Source: Caenorhabditis elegans
Lineage: Eukaryota; Nematoda; Chromadorea; Rhabditida; Rhabditidae
Direction of reading: 5' to 3'
DNA length: 64,000 nucleotides
Assembly: GCF_000002985.6 (NCBI RefSeq)
Contig: NC_003280.10
Location: 2,232,001-2,296,000, forward strand
Shown: positions 54,089-63,973 of the stretch, in pieces
How the letters are laid out: every line of letters begins with the position of its first letter
How positions within the stretch are numbered: position 1 is the stretch's first letter
Made by a program: the position numbers and the translations under genes
The notes under the pieces: generated by a model
Told to the model about the DNA's origin: nothing
Database searches by the model: none
What the model saw: only the letters and a program-made list of their open reading frames with translations

Positions 54089-54400
54089 ATGGCTGCCCAT
54101 TTAATTGTTCACACTGATTTCTTGCATTCTGTTTTGAAACGTAATCGTATTGCTATTCGAGATGCTTCGAGCAAAGAAATAAATATTCTAGTTGAAATTG
54201 TGTACAACATGCTTAATTCTAAAAATATTCCGTTAAATCTAGCAGAATATCAAATTTTGCAGCCGATACACGATCAACTAACTACCATTTCACGTACCAA
54301 TGATGTCAACAATGCGAGGAAATTACTATTTAAGCTTTCAAAAAAGCAATTGGCTACGCTTGTTATTCCTTCACTTATTGCAACAAATCTCTGGAAATGA
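54089..54400 (+). CDS. Small conserved Maverick structural-cluster protein
   Basis: 103 aa, mostly helical (LVEIVYNMLNSKNIPLN, then ARKLLFKLSKKQLATLVIPS). Short proteins with this pattern sit directly after the ATPase in many animal Polintons; function unknown. Its TGA overlaps the start of the next gene as ATGA (54397-54400), so the pair is probably translated from one mRNA. Confidence 0.65.
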   Translation: MAAHLIVHTDFLHSVLKRNRIAIRDASSKEINILVEIVYNMLNSKNIPLNLAEYQILQPIHDQLTTISRTNDVNNARKLLFKLSKKQLATLVIPSLIATNLWK

Positions 54401-55452
54401 AGTTGATTCGCAAATATCACATGATACCCTACGAGAATGGGTCTGCATATGAATCTGCCAAGCGTTTTTTATCCGCATCAGATGTTGATCCAACTACAAA
54501 GTGCCGTTTTTACCAAGATGTATTATACCGCATCCGAAACCACCCTGAACTACCAATTGTCACTGACGAATTATTTGATGTTGTTCAAGAAAATTTACAA
54601 CAACAGAATGACAATCAAAAGAGAAATGTGAAGCTAGAGAGACGTAATTTAAAATATGAAGCCATTCCTGAAAAGAGAGAATCATATCAAGAAAAAGATT
54701 ATAGGAATCCTCCTGTTTATAAAGCGGAAAATGAACAATTGTTTGATGACGTGCCGAACCACAATGATGGAATAAATCATTTAAAGCCCCTCAAAAACGT
54801 TTACATCAAAGAAGAGCCCGAGGATGAGGATTATCATATGGAATACGAAAAAATTCCAAAAATAAATATGGAGCAAAATAATGTAAATGAACTTTTTACG
54901 GAACCACAAAAAAATACGCCTGGAAAAATGAAAACGTCCAAAAATGAAAAGAAAGACGGAACTCTCAGTAGACCTAAAAAGAAGAGCGTGGTGAAAGTAG
55001 AAGCAAAAACAGAATCCGATCAAGAGATTGAAGAACCCGATGAAGATATGCAAGCTGCTCCACCGAGGAAACCAGAGGAAAAAACTGAGGAAATCACACC
55101 AGTTTCAATTAAAAAACGATCGTTTCAGCAAGACGCCACAAAGAATCTAAACAAGAGACAAAAGTTTGATCTCAAGAGAGGAAAGAGCATGAATAACGTG
55201 AAACCAAGAAAACTTTATAAAATGCAGCTGGAAGAGGATGAGGAAGATGAAGAGCCGATGGTTGATGAGACGCCACAAAACACTGAGATTTCCATTAAAA
55301 AGAGACCAGTTCAACAGGATTCCACAAAAAACTTAAACAAGAGGCAGAAATTTGATTTGAAAAGAAGAAAGAATATGAGTAGAGTGAGGCCTCCATTTTT
55401 TTTGTTTTTCCAAATTTCGAAGTGTCCTGGCGACCGTAGGTGCGGCGTGTGA
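54397..55452 (+). CDS. Maverick structural-cluster protein with charged repetitive tail
   Basis: 351 aa. The N-terminal ~65 residues (MKLIRKYHMIPYENG, AKRFLSASDVDPTTKCRFYQD, ELPIVTDELFDVV) have the pattern of a short protein common in Polinton morphogenesis clusters. The rest is disordered, acidic and Lys-rich. It contains two copies of a ~33-residue unit with ATKNLNKRQKFDLKRGK and STKNLNKRQKFDLKRRK, separated by an acidic block. The final ~20 codons (RVRPPFFLFFQISKCPG) read antisense into the truncated PolB gene, so the native C-terminus was probably lost in the same deletion. Confidence 0.65.
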   Translation: MKLIRKYHMIPYENGSAYESAKRFLSASDVDPTTKCRFYQDVLYRIRNHPELPIVTDELFDVVQENLQQQNDNQKRNVKLERRNLKYEAIPEKRESYQEKDYRNPPVYKAENEQLFDDVPNHNDGINHLKPLKNVYIKEEPEDEDYHMEYEKIPKINMEQNNVNELFTEPQKNTPGKMKTSKNEKKDGTLSRPKKKSVVKVEAKTESDQEIEEPDEDMQAAPPRKPEEKTEEITPVSIKKRSFQQDATKNLNKRQKFDLKRGKSMNNVKPRKLYKMQLEEDEEDEEPMVDETPQNTEISIKKRPVQQDSTKNLNKRQKFDLKRRKNMSRVRPPFFLFFQISKCPGDRRCGV

Positions 55453-56821
55453 GCATTCGTGAGGACCGTTTATTCTTTGACGACAGATTTTACAAAAAGC
55501 GTTGTCGTGGCATTTGTGTACAGTTTTGGAATATGAATCTTTACGATGTATGAATCCACATTTTTTGCATTTTTCATATCGTTCGCAAAATGACAAGGAT
55601 AGTTTAGACGGCTTTACTAAATGAGATTCATAACATGATTCACTTTGAAACACAATGTTGCATTTTTCACAAATCTTGCCTACTCCATTCTTCTCGCAAT
55701 TGGTGACACCACATCTCCGACATTTGGCCCCGCATGTTTGGTAATGTCGGCGACCAGAGTATTGATTACATTTGAAACAAAATCCGGTATTGACGTAATC
55801 AATCCTCGGTACAAAAAAATCAAAGTGGTTGTCGACATACAGAAGTGGAATGAATCCTTTTGCACCTTTATTTGCTTCAAAAATTTTCGCCGTAGCCTTT
55901 GAACCGCTTTTCAGCCCCCACACACAAATGTTATGCAGATGGTCTGCAATTTTCTGTAAATCATCGAATCCATGTTCTTCGCGGTCGCAATCCAGCCCAA
56001 CAGATGTTGCCAAACTCTTTGCAAGTTGTAGTTGTTTTCCTTTTCGGTGATCCAGACATTTCTGAAAGTAAAAATATAGATGAATCATTTAAAAATTAAA
56101 AAAACTTACGTCTTGTCTCGTCAGGTTTCTAAAATCCTTTGCTTCTTGTCCTTTTGTTTTTGTCGATTTCGAATCATACCAAAGTTTACCAATGACTATT
56201 GCCTTCAAAAGACAATGAGTGAATCCAACAACGTTTGGGTATTTTGACCCGAATAACATTAGCCTATCTTTAGAAATTTCTACTGATCCCTTTCCGCGAA
56301 CTGATTCGTCCTTTGTGAACACTCTCATTGTTAACGTGAATGTTCCATCGTCAACGCATAGTCCCTTCTTTGACTGCATTTGTTCGGCAATTATATTCAT
56401 CAGAGTATATCCGTCGGCCATCTCGTATGTCTGGTGCATTATCCAAAATCCATCATCTTCCTCGTAAGCTTCATGTTTCAGATTCAACCAATATTCCGTA
56501 GTTTCTAGATTACCACCAGCCTTTTGAATCATTGAACGAATGAAAATATCAAACAGCTTTCCAATGTTTTTGTCAAGAGTTTTGTTTCTAGGTAGATTTT
56601 CAAGGTTCCGGAAGCTGAATCGCGTTGGTTTGGTTTTGACAGATTCTTTAGATGCACGTTTCAAATCCACACAATCTTCAAATTTTGTGAATTTTCAAAA
56701 TGCCGTAGTTCCTTGTCCGTTGGAAAAGTCTTGGATGCTGAAAAAAATATATTAAAAACTTTTACAATTAAAAAAACTCACGTTTTGTTTTTACATCCTT
56801 ACCGTCGCTTTTCGTTGCCAT
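55333..56821 (-). pseudogene. N-terminal fragment of Maverick protein-primed DNA polymerase B
   Basis: Exon-like blocks 56821-56782 (ATG), 56737-56110 and 56061-55333. The middle block has TRFSFRNLENLPRNKTLDK and ADGYTLMNIIAEQMQSKKG; the last has CVWGLKSGSKATAKIFEA, FFVPRIDYVNTGFC and a Cys-rich zinc region (CFKCNQYSGRRHYQTCG, CEKCNIVFQSESCYESH). These are the N-terminal features of Polinton PolB. The 3'-5' exonuclease and polymerase domains are absent: the frame ends at 55333 inside the convergent gene. A frame break also lies near 56675-56690. A TATAAATA box (56926-56919, minus strand) precedes the ATG by ~98 nt. Confidence 0.82.
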
Positions 56822-56939
56822 CCTGAATACTTTTTAGATGTGTGAACTTTCGCTTGGGTTTTTACAACCAGTGTGTGGTTGCTCGCAAAAATGATCAACT
56901 TTCTTCACTGTGCTTGGGTATTTATACCACTAGGAAAGT

Positions 56940-57835
56940 GGTTAGGGGCGTGTTTTTGAATGGAAAACCTATAGTACCGCTGGGACCACACCATCTGTCT
57001 CCAATTGTTGCGAAATAGTCTCATTGCGAAATTTGTTTGAAGCTCATTCTATGACCATGAAAATCTTGCTAGAAGCTCCTCCCTTTTTTCTAAATCTCAC
57101 GTCATTTGCGTTTTTGAAACGTTCTCTCGGTCGGGGACACTTGTTTTATGTCTTCATTTTCAAATTTCACTTATCCGGAAATCTAAACTGGTTAGGGGCG
57201 TATTTTTGAATGGAAAACCTATGGTTCCGCTGGGAATATAGATTTTTGTATATTTCTAAAAGATTTTTGTATAAGATTACGACACATCGGATCCTACTCC
57301 CAAATTCTGTAAATCCTTGTTGCAACCAATCTGTATATTTCTAAAGATTTTTGTATAAGATTACGACATCGGCTCCTACTCCCAAATGCTATGTTAACCA
57401 ATTTGCATGAAACATGTAGATTTCTAAAGATTTCGACATCGGCTCCTCTTTGACAGCTGTCATGCGTCGTGCACGTTTTCGCGCATGTCTTCCGAATCAC
57501 TGCCATCTGCTCGATAGAGGGGCGGGTGGTTTCTAGAGTATAAATGGAGCTTCTTTTCGGATTTTCTTTTACTGATACAATTTCACAAGTCTCCTTCCCT
57601 TTTGAATGATCGCCTTTGCCCACTGGGACCTGTCACCAATTGTTGCGAAATAGTCTCATTGCGAAATAGTTTCATTGCGAAATTTGTTGAAGCTCATTCT
57701 ATGACCATGAAAATCTTGCTAGAAGCTCCGCCCTTTTTTCCAAATCTCACGTCATTTGCGTTTTGAAACGTTATCTCGGTCGGTGACACTTGTTTCATGT
57801 CTTCATTTTCAAATTTCACTTATCCGGACCCTAGT
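56940..57835 (+). repeat. Duplicated upstream region of the zinc-ribbon gene
   Basis: 57003-57172 and 57640-57823 share 'attgttgcgaaatagtctca' through 'cttcattttcaaatttcact'. The first copy even contains the ATG and first codons of the downstream gene before diverging. The 45-bp stretch 'ggttaggggcg(t)gtttttgaa' to 'ccgctggga' also occurs twice (56940 and 57189), as does 'aagattacgaca(ca)tcgg' (57272 and 57357). A TATAAAT lies at 57539-57545. Confidence 0.85.
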
Positions 57836-58243
57836 CCCGGAAATGTGTTTTGGAACTTTAACGATAATCCCCAACTCCTTTCACCCCAAAATTTACAATT
57901 TTCACCGTTAGAAAATGTTCCCAATGATCATATTCCTGATATTCATATTCCTATCGATCCCGAACCAGTGTGTGTAAAGAAGAAAAAGAAAAACGTACCA
58001 GCAAAAACGAATACGACCAAATCTGGAAAGCCGCTTGAGAAAAAAGGTAATTTTTAAAAAGTTTTTTTCAATTACTATGAATAATTATTTTTAATTTCAG
58101 ATCCTGAGTTTGCTTTCCGGAAAATGGAACCACTCGTCGCAATAATATTTTGTAAGACTTGTCAGGACGGTGCACAATATGATGGATCAACTTTGAAAAT
58201 TGACGTTTGTAAGAAATGCCGTAAAAAATATTGGAAATTATAA
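57797..58243 (+). CDS. Small zinc-ribbon protein near the right Maverick end
   Basis: Exons 57797-58046 and 58101-58243 join in phase to 130 aa. The N-terminal part is Pro/Asn/Asp-rich (DPSPGNVFWNFNDNPQ, HIPDIHIPIDPEP), followed by a Lys-rich patch (KKKKKNVPAK). The C-terminal 45 residues hold two Cys pairs (FCKTCQDGAQYDG and VCKKCRKKYWK), a compact zinc ribbon. I do not recognise the family; a transcription-factor role is possible. It ends ~80 bp before the hairpin inside the right TIR. Confidence 0.65.
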
Positions 58244-58320
58244 AATTTGATTGTTGTTGTCTTATTAATTTAATCAACTGAATAAATATTTACAAAAAAA
58301 AGTCTTGTTTGAAGAAACCT

Positions 58321-58358
58321 GCTATTTGAAGTTTTCGAAAACGAAAACTTCAAATAGC
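58321..58358. terminator. Perfect 17-bp hairpin just inside the right TIR
   Basis: GCTATTTGAAGTTTTCG (58321-58337) pairs fully with CGAAAACTTCAAATAGC (58342-58358) around an AAAA loop. It shares its outer arm with the left-end hairpin (39895-39941). It is positioned after the last gene running toward the TIR, so 3'-end formation is one possible role. Confidence 0.65.
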
Positions 58359-58407
58359 ACAGGTAACATTAATTGAAGTAACGTTCAAATGTTCAACTTA
58401 AACTCTT

Positions 58408-58921
58408 GAAACCCCCAGGGGCGGGGCGTGGGGGGCCTCCTTCCTATGATTCATCAATCTAGGTAACACTTGCATTCATGCAAATCGTCTCTTGTTGCTT
58501 TGGGAAAAGATGCCATCTGTTCATGTAAATCGTGTCCTGGGTTCGAATCCGGTCCGGGGAAAAACAAAAATTATGAAATAAAAAGTTATGAAATAATGTT
58601 ATGAAATTAATAATAATCATTTGAATTATTACAGAAACCCAATTTCGAAAATAGTTTCGAAAAAAGCTCTGTCTGACTTTCTCTAAATCTCTCGAAAACG
58701 CACGCTATTTCAAAAATCGACAATCAAATCACAAAAATCCTGGTTAAAAAACTGTCCCCTGGTTGAGAGGACCAAGAACACCCCAAAAAATCGATAGTTT
58801 CTTACTATAACCAAGTCTCTCACTCTCTCGTCTTTCTCTGAATCTCTCGATTCACACACTATTCGTGACCGTCTGCGGTCAAAAATCCTCGGGGTGGTGA
58901 AAAAGCCACTCTATCACTACT
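58408..58921 (-). repeat. Right TIR of the Maverick
   Basis: Inverse complement of 39363-39864, ending CTCTATCACTACT at 58921. It contains the 12-bp 'gggttcgaatcc' and 'atgcaaat' words also present in the left copy. Confidence 0.95.
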
Positions 58922-58927
58922 TTCGGG
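58922..58927. repeat. Right target-site duplication of the Maverick (TTCGGG)
   Basis: Exact repeat of 39357-39362. Confidence 0.95.
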
Positions 58928-59026
58928 TTATTGTTGCCACTGGAATATCAATTGGTTTGATGCATACATTAATATCCTGTGATTCGATTGTATAATATTC
59001 TGAAATCTAGTAATTTATTCTTAGCT

Positions 59027-60127
59027 TCAAATGCAATAATAGCTACCTTCATCACAACAATCTTTTGTTTTGTTTAGCAAATCCTCTGCTGCTGTTATAC
59101 ATGCTATTGCGTTGTTCCTTTTCTTTGCCTCAGTTGCTTTACGAACATATTCAGTTAACTTTTGGTGAGATCTTAACAGCGGAGGTAATGCACTATCATT
59201 TTCATCCAAAATTGACTTTGCCACTTCCTTTAATTTGACGAGTGCCTCCTTTTCACGTTCATTAACCATTTCACGAATTCTGGAGTAAAAAGTAGTTATC
59301 TGAAAAAATGTAATACACATTTCAATCGCGTTTTCATAAACACCTAACCTCATTTGCTTTTTGTTGGTAATTATTTCCACCTTCGCGAAACGCAATTTGT
59401 GACATCCTGAGCTTTCGAACATCTTGATCAATCTCGCCTATTGTCTTATTCAAGCGATTTATCCTCCCCTGAAGCAATTCGCGTGATTTTTCCATTTCCG
59501 CAATCAACGATTTTTTCGTATGATGCAAATGAGATAGAGTCGATACACATTTGCGGCACATGTATTTTCCCGATTCGGAACAATCCTCTTCCTTCAAATA
59601 ACTAACACTTTAAGCTCGTAAGGATCAATGAGAAAGTTCTTTGAAAAGCAATTTAAAATTTAATTTCCACAAGTGAGTGGAAAAAAAAAAATTTAATAAA
59701 GTGACCTACCACGCATACGGTTTCCACCAAGTAATCAGGGTGATGTTTGCACTTTTCCAACATTGGCTCCTCTACTTCCTGAAAAAGTCCAATGTGCTTG
59801 AATCAATGAAAAAACTTATTATCTTTATTTACTGTTATCTTAGTGGTTTTTGCGAATAGTTGAATCGCTTGAATCAATGCAAAGTTCTTGTGCAAACTTT
59901 CCATCTTGTTTCCCGGCATATCGGTTGGCTCGCGACAAAATGGGCATACAATTTTGCTATTACCTAACATTTTTTTGATGCAACCTTCACATAACGTGTG
60001 TGAACACTCTGAAATTTTAACTTTACAAAGACCACGCAAAAAATCACTCACTTAGATTTCGCGGAGAGTGATCTCCATCTTCGCTTGAATAGTCGTCATT
60101 ACAGATTTCACATTTTGGCATTGACAT
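59027..60127 (-). CDS. RING-finger/coiled-coil protein (TRIM-like nematode family)
   Basis: Exons: 60127-60052 (ATG), 60008 to about 59837, ~59780-59712, ~59610-59347 and ~59300-59027. Residues 4-45 form a C3HC4 RING (CEIC, then KCSHTLCEGC and CPFC). A Cys/His segment (LEKCKHHPDYLVETVCV and MCRKCVSTLSHLHH) may be a B-box-like zinc site. The remainder is a long coiled coil (SLIAEMEKSRELLQGRINRL, REKEALVKLKEVAKS). RING proteins of this layout are usually E3 ubiquitin ligases; Caenorhabditis has many such genes. The join between the third and fourth exons does not fit phase cleanly, so exon ends there are uncertain. The Maverick inserted only ~100 bp beyond the stop codon. Confidence 0.75.
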
Positions 60128-61018
60128 TTTCAGTTTTGAATTGGTGTGGTTAAGAATGGTGACAGTTACCACTGAAAAACCATTAAATATGCAATTTCTT
60201 CCTCATTCTTAGATATAAATGTCATATTTATGAGGCAGTCCTGTTTCAATGCACCTTTCAAGTAATACTCTAAGAAATTGCTCAAAATCTATTGAGATGA
60301 ATAGCAAACCTCCTGAACTCACGGGATCATTCATATAATTTTGCGAAAAATTTTGATCTACACTTTATCACGCCCTAGTTCAATTCAAAAAATTATGTGG
60401 CTTTAATTAAAAATGAGAAGTATTAGGAATTGTTGGTTTTTTGACATTCTTGCTAAGGACGAGCGGGCTGACATAAAACTCTGTCAACAGCTTGACTTTA
60501 TGGAGCTTGCCAGAAATGTGACCTTCTCTCTGTTTTCTCTTCATTTACATAAATTATTTGATTTTGGACTTTGATTTTGAATGTTTGGAAAAAAGATCAA
60601 CCAAAACTGCTTGAAAGTTTTGATTTCACCAAAAAGCGCTCGAAAAAATAGAAAAAAAAACGATTGAAGTTGAAATCGATAAAGTTATTTCTCACTGTTA
60701 GATAACAATGTAGCGAGCAAACTCTCGTTTTAGATGAAACTAAAACGACAGGAATTCTTATCGCACAGTTTCAACCTAAACTAATTTTTCGATGATTATT
60801 TGCAAATGTTGAATTTCCATGCTCAAATTTGATAGTTGGTAGGTTTGCAATCAGATCCTTTGAGTCAGATGGCGAATGCTCTGAAAATGTTTCACGAAAT
60901 GAATAAAAAATAATGTACACTCAAAAGACACACTAACTTCCAATATCTGAACTATAGCACCATTCCGGAATTTCCAGTTCAATACCAGCTCCATACAAAA
61001 CACCATCGTTCATATCTA
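60128..61018. other. Intergenic stretch upstream of the RING gene
   Basis: Unique-looking AT-rich sequence; I see no gene or repeat that I can support. Confidence 0.4.
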
Positions 61019-61757
61019 TACAGTGCGTGCAACTTCTATAGCGCCCCCTATTTTATCGCGTTTCACGCCATTCTGATTTTTTTCTTGAAAAACTGACAAT
61101 GCCATTCGATTTCAAATGTCAAAAAACCCCTTGTCCAAAATTTTCAAGAAAAAATAACAAAATTTGATGTGACTAGGTCAAAAAATCGTAAAAACGGCCG
61201 TGCAACTTCTATAGCGCCCCTTCTGAATTTTGATATTTTTTCCAACAAAACCACATTTTTTGACATTTCTAGACACAGCAAGATAACAAAACGGAGTCAA
61301 TTTGATTCAGATATCATAGTGATCAATTCTCGGCAGAAATATTATACGTGGAGATTCTTAGGATCCCGCAATTGTCCTGAAACGCTCCATTTTGCGTCAG
61401 AGGCCCATTCTCGGTGGGATCGAGTCCAAAACTGACCAAGATGTTTTGAGACACTCATGGATACATGTTTGAAAGATTTTTTACAAATCGACGGAGTTTT
61501 AGGTTGTATGAAACTTGTACCAGATTGCACTATTTGTCCTTCTTTGTCCAGAAGTGGAATTAAATCAATTAAAACATCATAATTTGTTAACTGGATGAAG
61601 GATCAATACGTCGTGGGACCTCCCTTCTTAACGATAACCTCAAAAAACCTATTCGACATTGAGTTGACCAGATTCTTTATTTTGCTGGCTGGTATTTCTC
61701 TCCAAGCATCCTCAATACCAAGTTTCAGTGCAGCCACATTTGGATATTGTTTTCCAT
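61019..61757 (-). mobile_element. Truncated Tc1-superfamily element
   Basis: It starts TACAGTGCGTGCAACTTCTA, a Tc1/Tc3-like terminal motif. 'cgtgcaacttctatagcgcc' is repeated at 61197. The minus strand at 61757-61603 encodes the C-terminus of a Tc1-type transposase. The other end and the transposase catalytic region are missing: the element stops at a GC-rich repeat at 61758. Confidence 0.7.
61603..61757 (-). pseudogene. C-terminal remnant of a Tc1-family transposase
   Basis: The frame reads YPNVAALKLGIEDAWREIP, then KIKNLVNSMSNRFFEVI, KKGGPTTY and stop. The W-x-x-IP...L-x-x-SM-x-R...V-x-x-x-GG-x-T-x-Y pattern is the characteristic end of Tc1-like transposases. Confidence 0.85.
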
Positions 61758-62130
61758 GACTAGCGGGCCCTGCGGGCCCGCCAGTTGTAGGGGTGTAGGG
61801 CGAGTCCCCTAACCGGGCGTAGGTTCTCGGCTTCGCCTCGAACCTGTTAGAGGGTTCGTGAAAATTTCAGTAGGTCAATGGGAGTCTTCTTGATTTTTGA
61901 GTTCGGTTTGACCAAAAACAGATGCACCCGATGAATCAGTTAAAGCTGAGTTTTGATTGATTGAAGTTTGAGGAGGCTTTATATTAGGGGAGACGTACCC
62001 ATATTTTGTATAAAATCGAGTATTTCTATTTGAATCCCGACTACTCACAAAAAACAAAAAAAAAATTGGCACTTGGTAGAATTGAACCAACTACCAAAAT
62101 TTCTGCAGGCATACGCACTAACCATACTAA
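61758..62130. repeat. GC-rich inverted segment and spacer
   Basis: 61758-61852 contains 'gcgggccctgcgggcccgcc' and 'ggttctcggcttcgcctcga', the inverse of elements at 37718-37835. The remainder to 62130 shows nothing I can assign. Confidence 0.55.
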
Positions 62131-62672
62131 AAATCTCTAGTTTTCGAGTTTCAGTTTCGAATGCCTTTTTTTTCTACAAATTTTTATTGCACAACAAAAA
62201 ACACCAGCTCAAAGGAACAAATTTCGAAATGAAACTTCTCAAAAGTTTTTCAGAAATATTTTATGACGGTTCAAAATTTCCTAAAACCTCGACGGCAAAT
62301 TGGCAAATTGGAGTCTTGCACATTTTTTTTTGGAAATTTCAGATTTCAATTTTAATCGACATAATTTTACGCATTCTATAAAATTTTTTCTTTGAATATG
62401 TCTAAAGAAAACGGGGTAAAAATTTTCAAAAAGGTACAGTTTTACGGGTTGCCGTCTTATAAAAAATCCCTCTAAACATTTCCGGCAAATCATGTAAATT
62501 GCCGGAATTAAAAACTTCCGGCAAACCGGCAAACTGACAAATTGATGGGACTGCAAATTTCCGGCAAATCATGCAAACCGGAAATTTGCCGATTTGCCGA
62601 AAAATGAGTCGAAATCGATAGAAGATGGACACAAATATCATAAATCATTAACACATTTCATTTATTCGCAAA
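62131..62672. repeat. Repeat shared with 34003-34486 (copy 2)
   Basis: Same two blocks as copy 1 in the same orientation. It is separated by an unrelated ~95-bp insert (62195-62290) where copy 1 has ~40 bp. It ends 20 bp before the stop of the F-box-associated gene. Confidence 0.85.
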
Positions 62673-62692
62673 AATCCAGAAATCAATCTCCT

Positions 62693-63973
62693 TTAAAGCT
62701 TCTTCTTGCAAACTGTAAACTTCAAACTGTAAACCAACTCCCAACTGCCATATTTTCCATCTCGATGCTCATTTTTTTCATAGAAAATGAAAGCCTCTGT
62801 AGAGTTGCCCATTGGAAACAAGACACTTGATTCTTGGACTCTGAAATAGGAATTTTGGCATAAATCATTTTTCAGGCCCGGGCTTAGGCTTATGCCTAGG
62901 CTTGGCTTTGGCAAGAACAAAAGGGAAAAAGCACCAAAACCATGTTCCCCAAAACCAAGAAACATCGAAAATTTACTTACTCTTCAGCGCGATCGTCCTT
63001 CTTGATGACTTCCAAAAAAATTCTTGCTTGAGATTCATCATCCAATGCGAACCACCAGCATGTTCCGACACCCCTTCTGCCCTCAAGCCATCTATTCAAA
63101 AAATCCAACAATCCGACTTCCGTAACGCACCTGACGTATTTGATGCAAACGTTTCTTTTCCCAGCTAGCCGAATCAAATTTAAATGGGCATATCTTATGA
63201 TAAGTAATCGTTCGGATTCAAAAAATGAACTTTCGAGGATTTCATGGGTATCATCCTCAATATCCACGGATTCTAAGGGTTCTTTCAAATTTTCGATGAG
63301 TGGATTTATCCATCTAACAAATTCATCAGTGTTCTTCCCCAGTTTCAAGTTTCGGAATTGAAGGTCAAGGGTAGAAGGGATCCGAAGAATCCCTGCACAA
63401 CTTAGCTGGAGCTTTCTGATCCTGATATTCTTCCGATCACCCAGAACTACCTGAAGAAGGTACTTCAGTGCATCGTGAAGCTTCAAGGTATAGCGGAGGG
63501 TTTCACTGTGGTGCTTTCCAACCGTTAACCTGATGTAGAAAGAGATCGGGATTTGAATAACCGTGCCTCGAGGTGCATAAAATCGAAGTGTGTTGATCTG
63601 ATGCATCACAGTTCTTCTTTTGAACCTGTTCCATTCTCTAGCCTTTTCCTCCGCATCTTGAATCTTCTCAATTCGTTCTTGCTCTACTTCAAGCTGCTCT
63701 AGCTCCGAGTTGATTCTAGCCTTCTCCGAGTAATTGAACCTCCCATCAATGAGAACCTCTCCTGGGAGTCGCTCAACAACTTGGGCGTTATCAATTGCTC
63801 CGTAGTGATTAAGATCAAGGGCTGCTCGGGATCCAAGTGAAGTCTCGACTTCCAGTTTGTAGACGGTCTCATTAATTGTAAAGCTATGCTCATTGATTTT
63901 CAGTTCATCGATTTGAAGTGGAATTTTTTGATCGATGAGCTTGATTGTAGGGCATTCCTGGGATAGCTGGATT
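62693..63973 (-). CDS. F-box-associated (fbxc/DUF3557-like) gene, 3' part
   Basis: Two exons: 63973-62981 (after a TTTTAG acceptor) and 62840-62693 (TAA), in phase. The 5' end and any F-box lie beyond the right edge. A coiled stretch (SELEQLEVEQERIEKIQDAEE) precedes a conserved-looking domain: RKLQLSCAGILRIPSTLDLQ, RRVG-type motif in FLNRWLEGRRGVGTCWWFAL, LDDESQARIF, and at the end FIFYEKNEHRDGKYGSWELV. Arrangement and motifs recall the large fbxc family, whose members pair an F-box with this domain and may act as substrate adaptors of SCF ubiquitin ligases. The family name is a judgement by pattern; the coding frame is strong. A fragment of a paralog lies at 38542-38829. Confidence 0.65.

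Larger units (their letters stand above)
39363..58921. mobile_element. Maverick/Polinton virus-like transposon, 19,559 bp
   Basis: Bounded by ~500-bp TIRs beginning AGTAGTGATAG and a perfect 6-bp duplication. Inside are a major capsid protein, minor capsid protein, adenain-type protease, packaging ATPase, protein-primed PolB N-terminus and other genes usual in this group. No rve-type integrase is visible. PolB ends before its exonuclease and polymerase domains. Four core genes are broken, and three or more other elements are nested inside. The two TIRs differ by only a few point changes and short indels, so insertion is not ancient, yet the element cannot replicate by itself. Confidence 0.96.

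Noticed and set aside
58501..58570. tRNA-like segment with a B-box word (gggttcgaatcc) in both Maverick TIRs
   Set aside because: The T-arm stem has mismatches and no matching 5' acceptor stem, D-arm or anticodon arm is present upstream. It is not a tRNA; it may be a chance or regulatory word. The nearby octamer ATGCAAAT is equally unproven.
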